64,000 bases of DNA from contig NZ_CAJSLV010000062.1 in the NCBI RefSeq assembly GCF_907177275.1, positions 39,040 to 103,039 of the forward strand, in the 5' to 3' direction. The position numbers were made by a program, and so were the translations under genes. The stretch comes from Actinacidiphila cocklensis. GTDB taxonomy: Bacteria; Actinomycetota; Actinomycetes; Streptomycetales; Streptomycetaceae. Below, piece by piece: positions 1 to 8,564 of the stretch. Each line of letters opens with the position of its first letter. Positions within the stretch are counted from its first letter, which is position 1. The notes beneath the pieces are model-generated. The model saw nothing but the letters and a program-made list of their open reading frames with translations, was not told where the DNA came from and did no database searches.

Positions 1-935
1 AGCGCCCCGTAGACCTCGGCGTCGTCCTCCAGGCGTTCGGCGACCTCGCCGGTGAACTGCGGGGCGTACGGCGCCACCGGCTCCTCGGACAGCGTCACAT
101 GGCGGATCTCCAGGCCGTCGGCCACCAGGCCGGACGGGACCTCGGGCGCCGCGGCCGGCAGCTCCAGGTCGAGGATGACGCACTCCTCGGCGAACTGCGG
201 CGCCCGGGCGATCACCTCGCCGTCCTGCGTGACCGCGATGGTGTCGCCGTCGAAGACCAGCTCGTCCTGCGCGCCGACCATCGCCAGGTACACCAGGGTG
301 CAGCCGGCCTCCTGGGCGCGCTTGCGCACCAGGTCGAGGCGGGTGTCGTCCTTGTCGCGCTCGTACGGCGAGGCGTTGACCGACAGCAGCAGGCCCGCCC
401 CGGCCGCGCGGGCGCCGGGCACCCGGCCGCCGTCCTGCCACAGGTCCTCGCAGATCGCCAGTGCCACGTCCACGCCGCGGACCCGGATCACCGGCATGGT
501 GTCGCCGGGCACGAAGTACCGGAACTCGTCGAACACGCCGTAGTTGGGCAGGTGGTGCTTGGCGAACCGCAGTGCCACCTTGCCGCGGTGCAGCACCGCG
601 GCGCAGTTCTGCGGGGCGCCGGCCGGCTGGCCGAGCCGCGGCCGGGCGTCGTGGCTGCGGCCCAGGTAGCCGACGACGACCGGAAGTTCGCCGAACCCCT
701 CGGCGGCGAGCCGCTCGGCCAGTTCCACCAGCGCGCTGCGGCTCGCCTCGACGAACGACGACCGCAGGGCCAGGTCCTCCACCGGGTATCCGGTGAGCAT
801 CATCTCGGGGAACGCCACCAGGTGGGCTCCTTGCCCGGCGGCGTGCCGGGTCCAGCGCACGACCGACTCGGCGTTCCCGGCGATGTCGCCGACGCGGGCG
901 TCGATCTGATTCAGGGCGAGTCGTAGTTGAGGCAC
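1..935 (-). CDS. nadE: Glutamine-dependent NAD+ synthase, N-terminal part (runs off the left edge)
   Basis: About 311 codons are visible, starting at a GTG (933-935); the rest lies beyond base 1. The visible part is a nitrilase-type glutaminase domain with its catalytic triad: Glu44 in AFPEMMLTGYP, Lys126 in RFAKHHLPNYG and Cys162 in LAICEDLW. In two-domain NadE enzymes this domain releases ammonia from glutamine for the C-terminal synthetase domain, which converts deamido-NAD to NAD+ in the cytoplasm. The synthetase half is not in view, so a stand-alone nitrilase cannot be strictly excluded, but the conserved SVNASPYERDKDD segment is typical of NadE. It lies downstream of the minus-strand sugar cluster, separated by 269 bases that contain a strong hairpin. 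Confidence 0.9.
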   Translation of the reverse strand, partial: MPQLRLALNQIDARVGDIAGNAESVVRWTRHAAGQGAHLVAFPEMMLTGYPVEDLALRSSFVEASRSALVELAERLAAEGFGELPVVVGYLGRSHDARPRLGQPAGAPQNCAAVLHRGKVALRFAKHHLPNYGVFDEFRYFVPGDTMPVIRVRGVDVALAICEDLWQDGGRVPGARAAGAGLLLSVNASPYERDKDDTRLDLVRKRAQEAGCTLVYLAMVGAQDELVFDGDTIAVTQDGEVIARAPQFAEECVILDLELPAAAPEVPSGLVADGLEIRHVTLSEEPVAPYAPQFTGEVAERLEDDAEVYGA

Positions 936-1005
936 GCCCCCAGTTTAATCGTCACCTCGACGAAATCGCTGTCGCCCAGGTCACACGGGCGGTTCCCGCT
1001 GGCGC

Positions 1006-1030
1006 GGGGGCGCCCCTGGAGGGCGCCCCC
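1006..1030 (-). terminator. Hairpin between the GH13 gene and nadE
   Basis: A perfect 10-bp GC-only inverted repeat (gggggcgccc and gggcgccccc) with a 5-base loop lies in the gap between the GH13 stop codon at 1205 and the nadE start at 935. It probably ends the sugar operon before nadE. There is no T-tract, which is usual for streptomycete terminators. A further copy of cagggcgccc follows directly, so other foldings are possible. Confidence 0.45.
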
Positions 1031-1204
1031 CAGGGCGCCCAAGGGCTGTCCCGCAATCCCCGGCGGGCGCGCGACGACAGCTGCGGCACCTCGCTGCGTT
1101 GTCGGGCTCGCCCGGATACGACCCGGTATGAGGGCGACCCTTCGCCTTGCGATGCACCGCATCTGACGCCGCCCGCTGGTCCACCGCGGATCACGGGGCA
1201 GCCC

Positions 1205-2857
1205 TTAGCCGCGGAGCCAGACCGCGGTGTCGGCCGGGAGGCGGCCCTCGGTCAGCGGCCCGCTGGCCAGCAGCACCTCCGTACCGGCGGGCAATTCCGC
1301 AGGAGAGTCCGCAAGGTTCAGGACGCAGACGAACTCGGGGGAGCGGCGGAAGGCCAGCACGCCAGGTGCGGACTCCAGCCATGCGAAGGAGCCGTCGCCG
1401 AGCCCGGCCTCGGCCCGCCGCAGGCCCAGCGCCGCACGGTAGAGGGACAGCATCGACGCGGGGTCGGCGGACTGCGCGTCGGCGGTGCGCGACGCCCAGT
1501 CCGCGGGCTGCGGCAGCCACGGCTCGACGCCGGCGGGGCTGAAGCCGAACGGCGACGCGGACCCGCCCCACGGCAGCGGGACCCGACAGCCGTCCCGTCC
1601 CGGGTTGGTGTCGGAGGACCGCAGGTACATCGGGTCCTGGAGCTTGTCCAGCGGGATGTCCTCGACCTCGGGCAGCCCCAGCTCCTCGCCCTGGTAGAGG
1701 TAGACCGAGCCGGGCAGCGCCAGGGTGAGCAGGGCCGCGGCCCGCGCCCGCCGGGTGCCGAGCTCCAGGTCGGTGGATATGCCGAAGGCCTTCGTGGCGA
1801 AGTCGAACCCGGTGTCGGCCCGCCCGTAGCGGGTGACCGTACGCGTCACGTCGTGGTTGCACAGCACCCAGGTGGCGGGCGCGCTCACCGGCGCGTGCGC
1901 GGCCAGCGTCGTGTCGATGGACGTCCGCAGCCTGGCCGGCTCCCAGGGGCAGGCCAGGAAGTCGAAGTTGAAGGCGGTGTGCATCTCGTCCGGCCGCAGG
2001 TACCGCGCGAAGCGCTCCGCGTCGGGCAGCCACACCTCGCCGACCAGGATCCGCGCGCCGGGGTAGGAGTCGGCGATCCGCCGCCAGCCGCGGTAGATGT
2101 CGTGCAGCTCGTCGCGGTCGACGTACGGGTGGGCGGCCAGGACCGCGTCGGCGCCCGCGGACGGGTCGGGCAGGTCGGGCAGCTCCGGGTCCTTGGAGAC
2201 CATGGCGGCGGAGTCGATGCGCACCCCGCCCGCGCCGCGGTCGAACCAGAACCGCAGGATGTCCTCGTGCTCGGCGCGGACCTCGGGGTGGTTCCAGTTG
2301 AGGTCGGGCTGCTCGGAGTCGAAGAGGTTCAGGAACCAGTCGCCCGGCGTGCCGTCCGGGTCGGTGGTCCGCGTCCAGGCGGGGCCGCCGAACTGCGAGG
2401 GCCAGTTGTTGGGCGGCAGCTCGCCGTGCTCGCCGCGCCCGGGGCGGAACCAGAAGCGCTCCCGCGCGGGTGATCCGGGACCGGCCGCGAGCGCCTCGCG
2501 GAACCACGGGTGCGCGGCGGAGATGTGGTTCGGCACGATGTCGATGATCGTCCTGATGCCCAGCGCGAGGGCCTCGGAGATCAGTTTCTCGGCCTCGGCC
2601 AGGGTCCCGAAGACCGGTTCGACGTCGCGGTAGTCGGCGACGTCGTAGCCGCCGTCCGCCATCGGCGACGGGTACCACGGGCAGAACCACAGAGCGTTGA
2701 CGCCCAGCTCGGCCAGGTACGGCAGCCGGGACCGCACACCGGCGAGATCACCGGTCCCGTCACCGTTGCTGTCGGCGAAGCTCCGCGGATAGACCTGGTA
2801 GATGACCGCGCCGCGCCACCAGTTCTCGTCGGCCTCGGGCTGCAGGGTGTCTGCCAC
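1205..2857 (-). CDS. GH13 alpha-glucosidase / oligo-1,6-glucosidase-like enzyme
   Basis: A 550-residue cytoplasmic glycoside hydrolase of family 13, predicted to hydrolyse the oligosaccharides imported by the adjacent ABC transporter. All four GH13 motifs are visible: DIVPNH (106-111), GVRIDSAAM with nucleophile Asp215, LVGEVW with acid/base Glu274, and CNHD with Asp336. The GTG start at 2857 is preferred over an ATG 63 bases upstream because GAAAGGA stands just before it; the longer form only adds a low-complexity head. There is no signal peptide. It is the last gene of a minus-strand cluster (binding protein, two permeases, hydrolase). It is a paralogue of the GH13 gene at 41952-43688, with the same architecture but diverged sequence, for example SAAM instead of VAHG after the nucleophile motif, so its linkage specificity may differ. 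Confidence 0.88.
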   Translation of the reverse strand: MADTLQPEADENWWRGAVIYQVYPRSFADSNGDGTGDLAGVRSRLPYLAELGVNALWFCPWYPSPMADGGYDVADYRDVEPVFGTLAEAEKLISEALALGIRTIIDIVPNHISAAHPWFREALAAGPGSPARERFWFRPGRGEHGELPPNNWPSQFGGPAWTRTTDPDGTPGDWFLNLFDSEQPDLNWNHPEVRAEHEDILRFWFDRGAGGVRIDSAAMVSKDPELPDLPDPSAGADAVLAAHPYVDRDELHDIYRGWRRIADSYPGARILVGEVWLPDAERFARYLRPDEMHTAFNFDFLACPWEPARLRTSIDTTLAAHAPVSAPATWVLCNHDVTRTVTRYGRADTGFDFATKAFGISTDLELGTRRARAAALLTLALPGSVYLYQGEELGLPEVEDIPLDKLQDPMYLRSSDTNPGRDGCRVPLPWGGSASPFGFSPAGVEPWLPQPADWASRTADAQSADPASMLSLYRAALGLRRAEAGLGDGSFAWLESAPGVLAFRRSPEFVCVLNLADSPAELPAGTEVLLASGPLTEGRLPADTAVWLRG

Positions 2858-2985
2858 GTCAACGTCCTTTCGGGCAGGTGGGACCCCGCCGCCGGCCCCG
2901 GATGGCGGGGATGTGGGCATGAGGACCGGCGGCGGAGTGCTGAGGGGTGGAGCGTTACGGAAGGCTGCGCGGCGTCATGGGCCGG

Positions 2986-3876
2986 TCAGCCCTTGAGGCT
3001 GCCGGCGGTCAGGCCGGACATGATGTTGCGCTGGAAGAGCAGGAAGATCAGCAGGGTCGGCAGCGCGGAGATGGCGAGCGCGGCGATGAGCACGTTCTGC
3101 GGGACGCCCTGCGAGAGCGAGTTGATGCCGATGTTGATGGGCTGCTTCGAGGGGTCGGGCTCCACCAGCATCGGCCAGAGGAAGTCCTTCCAGACGTTGA
3201 CCACCGCGAAGATCGACACCACACCGAGGATCGGCCGGGACATCGGCAGCACGATCGACAGCAGGGTGCGCATCGGCCCTGCCCCGTCGATGGCCGCTGC
3301 GGCCATCAGGTCGTTGGGGATCGAGTCGAAGAACCGTTTGAGCAGGAAGATGTTGAAGCCGTTGGCCACCGTCGGCAGCCAGATCGCCCACGGGTGGTTG
3401 ATCAGGTTGACGTGCAGCAGCGGCAGGTCGAGCACGGTCATGTACTGCGGGATGATCAGCACGGCGGACGGGATCATCAGCGTGGCGAGCATGCCGCCGA
3501 GCACGATGTTGCCCAGCACGGGCCTCAGCTTGGACAGCGCGTAGGCCGCGGCGACGTCGAAGACCAGCTGGAAGGCCAGTGCGCCGAAGGCGTAGTAGAA
3601 GGTGTTCCACAGCAGCTTGGCGAGCTTGAGCTGGGTCCACGCCGTCTTGTAGTTCGACGGCTGCGGGTCCTTGGGCACCAGCGTCGGCGGGTTGTGCAGC
3701 ACCTCGTGCACGGACTTGAAGCCGCTGGTGGCCATCCAGTAGAGCGGTCCGACGAAGACCAGCGTGAAGACCACGAGCACCACGGACAGCACGGTCCAGT
3801 AGATGACCTTGCCCCGGGGCCTGGCCAGGGTCGCGGACGAGATCAGCGTCCGGTTCGCGGGAGTGAACTCTGCCAT
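2986..3876 (-). CDS. Carbohydrate ABC transporter permease (MalG type)
   Basis: A 296-residue inner-membrane permease with six predicted membrane segments, the first near residues 25-45 (VIYWTVLSVVLVVFTLVFVG). The cytoplasmic EAA loop that docks the ATPase is AAAAIDGAGPMRTLLSIVLP. The start chosen is the ATG at 3876, behind AGGACGGATC; the open frame extends upstream only as an overlap with the next permease. It pairs with the permease at 3891-4844 and the binding protein at 4932-6338. No ATPase gene is present in the cluster. In Streptomyces, CUT1 sugar importers commonly share the ATPase MsiK encoded elsewhere, so the same is inferred here. Confidence 0.9.
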   Translation of the reverse strand: MAEFTPANRTLISSATLARPRGKVIYWTVLSVVLVVFTLVFVGPLYWMATSGFKSVHEVLHNPPTLVPKDPQPSNYKTAWTQLKLAKLLWNTFYYAFGALAFQLVFDVAAAYALSKLRPVLGNIVLGGMLATLMIPSAVLIIPQYMTVLDLPLLHVNLINHPWAIWLPTVANGFNIFLLKRFFDSIPNDLMAAAAIDGAGPMRTLLSIVLPMSRPILGVVSIFAVVNVWKDFLWPMLVEPDPSKQPINIGINSLSQGVPQNVLIAALAISALPTLLIFLLFQRNIMSGLTAGSLKG

Positions 3877-3890
3877 GATCGTGATCCGTC

Positions 3891-4844
3891 CTAGTCGGCG
3901 TTCCGGTTGAGCCGCGCGTACAGGCCGGAGAATCCGGCGAGTACCAGCAGCAGGAAGAGGCCGAGTGCGGCCGCGCCACCGAAGTTGTTGTAGCGGTAGC
4001 CGTACTGGTAGACCATGTAGACCACGGTCATCGTGGAATTCTCCGGGCCGTTTCCGCCGGCCATCAGGAAGACGTTGGTGAATTCCTGCATGGTGGCGAC
4101 GATCTGCAGCAGGAGCATCAGCGAGAGCACCAGCCGGGTCTGCGGCACGGTCACGTGCCAGATCTTGCTCCACAGGCCCGCGCCGTCCAGGTCGGCGGCC
4201 TCGTACAGCTCACCGGGTATGTTCTGCAGCGCCGCCAGGTAGATCAGCGTGGCGCTTCCCATGCTCATCCAGGTCGCCGCGACGACCACCGAGATCAGCG
4301 CGGTGTGGGACGAGTCGAGCCACTGCGACGTCGGCAGGTGGAAGATCTTGAGAATGCGGTTGAACAGCCCGTATTCCGGGTTGTAGAAGTACTTGAAGAG
4401 CAGCGCGCCGGCCACCGGCGGGAGCATCACGGGCAGGTACACCAGAATGCGCAGATAGGCCCGTGCGTGCCGCAGTTCGTTGAGCAGGATGGCCACGAAG
4501 AACGGCACCACGAAGCCGATCACGAGGGCGTAGAGCGTGAACATCCCGGTGTTCTTCCACGCCGTCCAGAAATACGGGTCGTGGTAGACGGTCTTGATGT
4601 TCTTGAAGCCGACCCAGCTGGTCACCCCGCGTCTGGTCTGCTGGAAGCTCATGATGAACTCCCGGACCATCGGGTACCACGAGAAGAACCCGAAGCAGAG
4701 GATCGCCCCGATCAGGAACCCGTAGGCCTGGAGGTTCTGGCTCAGTTTGCGGCTCAGGCCGCCCCGGCCGCCTTGGGTCCTGGGACCTGCCGCGCGCCCG
4801 GCGTGGCGCCTGGTTGTTTTGTCGGGGACGGTCGTCGCCGCCAT
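3891..4844 (-). CDS. Sugar ABC transporter permease (MalF type)
   Basis: A 317-residue membrane protein of the CUT1 sugar permease family. A basic, glycine-rich cytoplasmic head (about 35 residues) is followed by six predicted helices; the first is AYGFLIGAILCFGFFSWYPM. The EAA loop reads EAADLDGAGLWSKIWHVTVP, near residue 220. It ends 14 bases before the start of the second permease, so the two are surely co-transcribed, and it follows the binding-protein gene by 87 bases. Substrate is not deducible from the permease alone; the neighbouring GH13 enzyme points to an alpha-glucoside. Confidence 0.9.
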   Translation of the reverse strand: MAATTVPDKTTRRHAGRAAGPRTQGGRGGLSRKLSQNLQAYGFLIGAILCFGFFSWYPMVREFIMSFQQTRRGVTSWVGFKNIKTVYHDPYFWTAWKNTGMFTLYALVIGFVVPFFVAILLNELRHARAYLRILVYLPVMLPPVAGALLFKYFYNPEYGLFNRILKIFHLPTSQWLDSSHTALISVVVAATWMSMGSATLIYLAALQNIPGELYEAADLDGAGLWSKIWHVTVPQTRLVLSLMLLLQIVATMQEFTNVFLMAGGNGPENSTMTVVYMVYQYGYRYNNFGGAAALGLFLLLVLAGFSGLYARLNRNAD

Positions 4845-4931
4845 GAAGGCTCCTCGGCTGGAAGCGGTGCTTGTGATCCGTGCCGCGCCGCGGGGGCCGG
4901 TCGCCGACCGGCCCCCGCGGGGGCTGCGCTG

Positions 4932-6338
4932 TTACTGGCCGGCGGCCAGCAGCTGGTTCGCCTGCGTCTCGGCGGACGAGAGCAGCTTGCCGATGTCGGC
5001 GCCCTTGTTGCTCAGCACTCCGGACATCACGGTGTCGAGCACGGTGTAGAGCTTCTGCGCGTTCGGCGGCTCACCCTTCACCGGCACCTGCGCGTCCACG
5101 TACGACTTGTAGTTCTGCACCGGCACGGTCGCGTACTGGGTCTTGTCCGCGGTGTCCGTGGCCTTGGACTGGCCGGTGAAGAAGAACGGCTGCGGCAGGC
5201 CGACCGGGATGCCGTCGGTCTTGTTGCGCGCGTAGTTGAACTGGCCCTTCTTCAGGGTCAGGAACTTGAAGTTGATCCAGGCGATGCCGGCCTTGATCTG
5301 GTCGGGGGAGTCCGACTTCTTGAAGAAGTAGTCGTTGCCGCCCATCAGCGAGGTCTTGCCGCCGGGGATCGGCGCCATGCCCAGGTCGTTGAAGTTGGCG
5401 CCGTACTGCTGGACCATGAGCTGGATGTCGTCGGGCGCGGCGAGGTACATGCCGATCTGGCCCGCGCCCATCGCCTTCTGGCTCTCGCCCCACTCCTTGC
5501 CGGCGCTGGCGGGCATGCTGTTGTCCACCCAGCGCATGTCGTGGATGGTCTGCAGGATCGAGGTGGCCTCGGGGCCGTTGAAGGCCGCCTTGGTGCCGTC
5601 CTCGCTGACGACGTTGTTGCCCGCGCCGTACAGCGCCGAGGTCAGGTGCCAGCCGCCCTGGTTGCCCGCGCCGTACTCGAAGAAGCCGTGGATGCCCTTG
5701 CTGCCCAGCTTGTCCTGGATGACCTTGGAGTCGGTCCTGATCTCGTCCCAGGTCGTCGGCGGCTTGTCGGGGTCGAGACCGGCGTCCTTGAAGATCTTCC
5801 GGTTGTAGACCAGGCCCATCGAGTAGTTGGTCGTCGGCAGGCCGTAGAGCTTGCCGTCGTCCTTGAGGATCGCCAGGACGTTGGGGTCGATGTCCTTGAG
5901 GTTGGGGACCGTCTTGTCGTTGACGTAGGCGGTGATGTCAGCGGCCTGGCCGGCGTCGAGGACCTGGTTGAGGTCGGTGACGTAGCTGTAGAAGACGTCG
6001 GTCTCGGACGAGCCCTGCAGCTGGGCGGTGAACTTGTCCGTGTCCTCGCAGGGGAACGTGTCCTTGCTGTTGATCGTCACGTTCGGGTACGTCTTGTGGA
6101 ACTCGGCGATGTCGTCCAGCCACTGCTTGCGCTCGGGCTTCTTCGTCGTGGGCGGCATGCAGTCGACGCTGATGGTCACCTTGGTCTTCGGGTCCAAGGG
6201 CGTACCGGCGCTGGAGCTGCTGGCCTTGCTGCCGCCGTTGTCGTCCTTCTTGTCGCTGGAGGAACACGCGGCACTCGTCAATCCGATGCCTGCGACCAGC
6301 GCGACTGCCACCAGTCTGCGGTAGCGGATTCTGCTCAT
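4932..6338 (-). CDS. Sugar-binding lipoprotein of ABC transporter (family 1 solute-binding protein)
   Basis: A 468-residue extracytoplasmic binding protein. The signal peptide ends in a lipobox, LTSAAC, with the lipid-carrying cysteine near residue 25, followed by a Ser/Lys/Asp-rich spacer. The mature part has the family-1 features PPTTWDEI and YNRKIFKDAGL and ends in a typical helical C terminus. The ATG at 6338 is preferred over one 24 bases upstream because GGGAAGG precedes it at good spacing. It heads the permease-permease-GH13 cluster. It is only distantly similar to the MalE-like protein at 45798-47099, so a different oligosaccharide is likely, but the substrate cannot be read from the sequence. 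Confidence 0.88.
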   Translation of the reverse strand: MSRIRYRRLVAVALVAGIGLTSAACSSSDKKDDNGGSKASSSSAGTPLDPKTKVTISVDCMPPTTKKPERKQWLDDIAEFHKTYPNVTINSKDTFPCEDTDKFTAQLQGSSETDVFYSYVTDLNQVLDAGQAADITAYVNDKTVPNLKDIDPNVLAILKDDGKLYGLPTTNYSMGLVYNRKIFKDAGLDPDKPPTTWDEIRTDSKVIQDKLGSKGIHGFFEYGAGNQGGWHLTSALYGAGNNVVSEDGTKAAFNGPEATSILQTIHDMRWVDNSMPASAGKEWGESQKAMGAGQIGMYLAAPDDIQLMVQQYGANFNDLGMAPIPGGKTSLMGGNDYFFKKSDSPDQIKAGIAWINFKFLTLKKGQFNYARNKTDGIPVGLPQPFFFTGQSKATDTADKTQYATVPVQNYKSYVDAQVPVKGEPPNAQKLYTVLDTVMSGVLSNKGADIGKLLSSAETQANQLLAAGQ

Positions 6339-6638
6339 GATCAAACCCTTCCCCTGAACCACTGCGCGTCATTGGACTGCGATCTGGGACCCCCGCGGCG
6401 CATGATGCACATGGTGTCCGGCGCAGGTGCGCGCCGCCGTCTCGGGTTGGCTCAACGTACTTAACCCGATAGATGTCCGCAAGATGTCGCGTGAATTTCG
6501 CAAAGACACGACTTGGTCACGACGGTCCAGGGTGCTGACTGTGCTGCGGAGACGACTGAGCGCGCAGCCGCACCGCGCCGGTACCCGGCACGGTGAACTG
6601 CGCGCTCTGCCCCGCGGACGGTCGTCCAGGGCTCCCCG
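6339..6638 (-). promoter_or_regulatory. Promoter region and LacI-type operator of the first sugar cluster
   Basis: A 300-base gene-free stretch between the LacI gene and the binding-protein gene. Read on the minus strand it holds TTGCGG (6477-6482), 17 bases, then TACGTT (6454-6459), a reasonable housekeeping-type promoter about 115 bases before the start codon. CATCTTGCGG overlaps the -35 element, and CTTTGCGAAA (6496-6505) lies just upstream. The same two words recur upstream of the LacI gene and upstream of malE, so this is inferred to be the operator. The rest of the stretch shows nothing further. Confidence 0.5.
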
Positions 6639-7664
6639 CTACGCGTTCGTACGGGCCTCCGGATGCGGGATGCGGGCCGGGTGCGGGGCCGGTCCCGTGG
6701 AACCGCGTACTACCAGTTCCGGCTCGAAGAACAGCTCGTCGTGGTCGACCGAGGCACCGCTGATCTCCCCGGCCAGCAGGTCCACGGCGGCCCGGCCCAT
6801 CGCCTCGATGGGCTGCCTGACGGTGGTCAGCGGCGGCTCGGTGCAGTTCATCAGCGACGAGTCGTCGTAACCGATTACTGACACGTCTTCCGGCACCGAC
6901 AGGCGACGCCTGCGGGCCGCCCTGATGGTGCCGAGCGCGAGCAGGTCGGAGGCGCAGATGAAGGCCGTGATGCCGCGCGCCAGCAGTCGGCTCGCCGCGG
7001 CCTGGCCGCCTTCGAGGGTGAACAGCGCGTGCTCCACGGTCACCGACGGGTCCACCCGGCGGGCGGCTGCCAGCTTGCGCCGGGACGGCACGTGGTCGGG
7101 CGGGCCGAGCACCAGCGCGATCCGCTGGTGGCCCAGCGAGATCAGGTGGTTCATCGCCTGCTCCACCGCCACCGCGTCGTCGCAGGAGACCCGCGGGAAG
7201 TCGAGATGGTCGATGGCGGCGTTCATCAGGACGGTCGGCAGGTTGCGTTCCGCGAGCCGTGCGTAGTGGTCGTGGGGCGATTCGGCCTGGGCGTAGAGCC
7301 CGCCGAAGAAGACCACCCCGGAGACGTGCTGCTGGAGCAGCAACTCCACGTAGTCGGCCTCGGAGACGCCGCCCGCGGTCTGGGTGCACAGCACCGGGGT
7401 GAAGCCCTGCTGTGCCAGCGCGCCGCCGACCACCTCCGCGAAAGCGGGGAAGATCGGGTTCTGCAGCTCGGGCATGACCATGCCGACCAGCCGGGCGCGT
7501 TCGCCCCGCAGCTGGGTGGGCCGTTCGTATCCGAGCACGTCAAGGGCGGTGAGGACCGCGGCCCGGGTAGCGTCGGAGACGCCGGGCTTTCCGTTCAGCA
7601 CCCGGCTGACGGTGGCCTCGCTCACCCCGACCTTCTTTGCCACCTCGGCAAGTCGTCGTGTCAT
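6639..7664 (-). CDS. LacI-family transcriptional repressor, MalR-like
   Basis: A 341-residue regulator. The N-terminal LacI helix-turn-helix (MTRRLAEVAKKVGVSEATVS, residues 1-20, then RVLNGKPGVS) is followed by the periplasmic-binding-protein-like effector domain, with VVCASD-type (FICASDLLALG) and VSVIGYDDSSL motifs near the C-terminal half. The start is the ATG at 7664; the frame is open upstream but those residues lie ahead of the conserved HTH. It is a clear paralogue of the MalR-like protein at 40802-41917: they share SEATVSRVLNGKPGVS and most of the effector fold. Its position directly upstream of the sugar cluster suggests it controls that cluster, itself, and the divergent carbohydrate-binding gene at 7836. 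Confidence 0.9.
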   Translation of the reverse strand: MTRRLAEVAKKVGVSEATVSRVLNGKPGVSDATRAAVLTALDVLGYERPTQLRGERARLVGMVMPELQNPIFPAFAEVVGGALAQQGFTPVLCTQTAGGVSEADYVELLLQQHVSGVVFFGGLYAQAESPHDHYARLAERNLPTVLMNAAIDHLDFPRVSCDDAVAVEQAMNHLISLGHQRIALVLGPPDHVPSRRKLAAARRVDPSVTVEHALFTLEGGQAAASRLLARGITAFICASDLLALGTIRAARRRRLSVPEDVSVIGYDDSSLMNCTEPPLTTVRQPIEAMGRAAVDLLAGEISGASVDHDELFFEPELVVRGSTGPAPHPARIPHPEARTNA

Positions 7665-7835
7665 GGCGTCGATTCTAGTACAGGTGGCGCAAGATTCTTG
7701 CGGTGATTTTGCGGGATCTCTGCAAGTCATCCAAATTTTGCGAAACCTGGTCGACATATTGCTGCGTCAGGTCGTGATCCCTAGGGTGTCGGTCGTCACA
7801 CCAGCGACTCCCGCCAGAAGGGACCCCCCCACCGC
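7665..7835. promoter_or_regulatory. Divergent intergenic region with LacI-type operators
   Basis: The 171 bases between the divergent starts of the LacI gene and the CBM gene hold three related words: a perfect 15-bp palindrome CGCAAGATTCTTGCG (7688-7702), CTGCAAG (7720-7726) and TTTTGCGAAA (7736-7745). CTGCAAG is the complement of the CTTGCAG heptamer that I recall being described for Streptomyces maltose regulators. The palindrome sits 24-38 bases before the LacI start codon, a position fitting autoregulation. Confidence 0.55.
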
Positions 7836-8564
7836 ATGAACACCAGACGTCACACTTCTGCCTGGCTCGCCTCGGCGACCGCCGCGGCGCTCGCCGCCGG
7901 CGGACTCGCCGTCGCCATGACCACGCAGACCGCCAGTGCCGCCCCCACCGCACAGGCCGTCTCGCCCTTCGCCGTCAGCGGCGGCGCCACCGTACCGTTC
8001 ACCGAGTACGAAGCCGAGGCCGCGGCCACCAACGGTTCACCGGTCGGCCCCGACTACACGCAGTCGACCGTCGCCTCCGAGGCGTCGGGCCGCCGTGCGG
8101 TCACCCTCGGCGGCCAGGGCAAGTACGTCGAGTTCACCCTCAGCAAGCCGGCCAACGCCGTCGACGTGGCCGCGAACCTGCCCCGCGGCGCCTCCGGCAC
8201 CGTGTCCGTCTACGTCAACGGCACCAGGATCGCCGGCAAGCTGGCGGTCACCTCGCAGTACTCCTACGTGGACACCGGCTGGATCGCCGGCGCCAAGACG
8301 CACCACTTCTTCGACGACTCCCGGCTGCTGCTCGGCCAGGACGTCGCAGCCGGCGGCAAGGTGAAGCTCCAGCTCGACGCGGGCGACACCGGCAGCGCCA
8401 CCGTGGACGTGGCCGACTTCGAGCAGGTCGCGGGCGCCGCCGCCCGCCGCCGTGCCGGGAGGGTCCGCCGTCTGCGGTCAGCGCTGCTTCGGCACCCGCG
8501 GCCTGCCCGGGCGCCGGGGGGCGCGGGTGAACGCGTCGCCGTCGCGCAGGTGCAGGGCACGTAA
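7836..8564 (+). pseudogene. Truncated secreted carbohydrate-binding (CBM35-like) protein
   Basis: The first ~200 residues look like the start of a secreted glycosidase: a signal peptide ending near TASAAPTAQA (about residues 1-38), then a beta-sandwich of the CBM6/CBM35 type (FTEYEAEAAATNG, SGRRAVTLGGQGKYVEFTLS, SATVDVADFEQV). After about residue 200 (base ~8437) the translation becomes an Arg/Ala-rich tail with no family character, and from 8478 to 8564 it overlaps the 3' end of the opposite-strand regulator. In full-length relatives I would expect a catalytic domain after the VADFEQV strand. The best reading is a deletion that removed the enzyme part. It may still be secreted as a lone binding module, so calling it a pseudogene is an inference. 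Confidence 0.6.

Noticed and set aside
936..1204. Short open frames between nadE and the GH13 gene
   Set aside because: Several overlap on both strands with no ribosome binding site and no recognisable sequence; the stretch is dominated by a GC hairpin.
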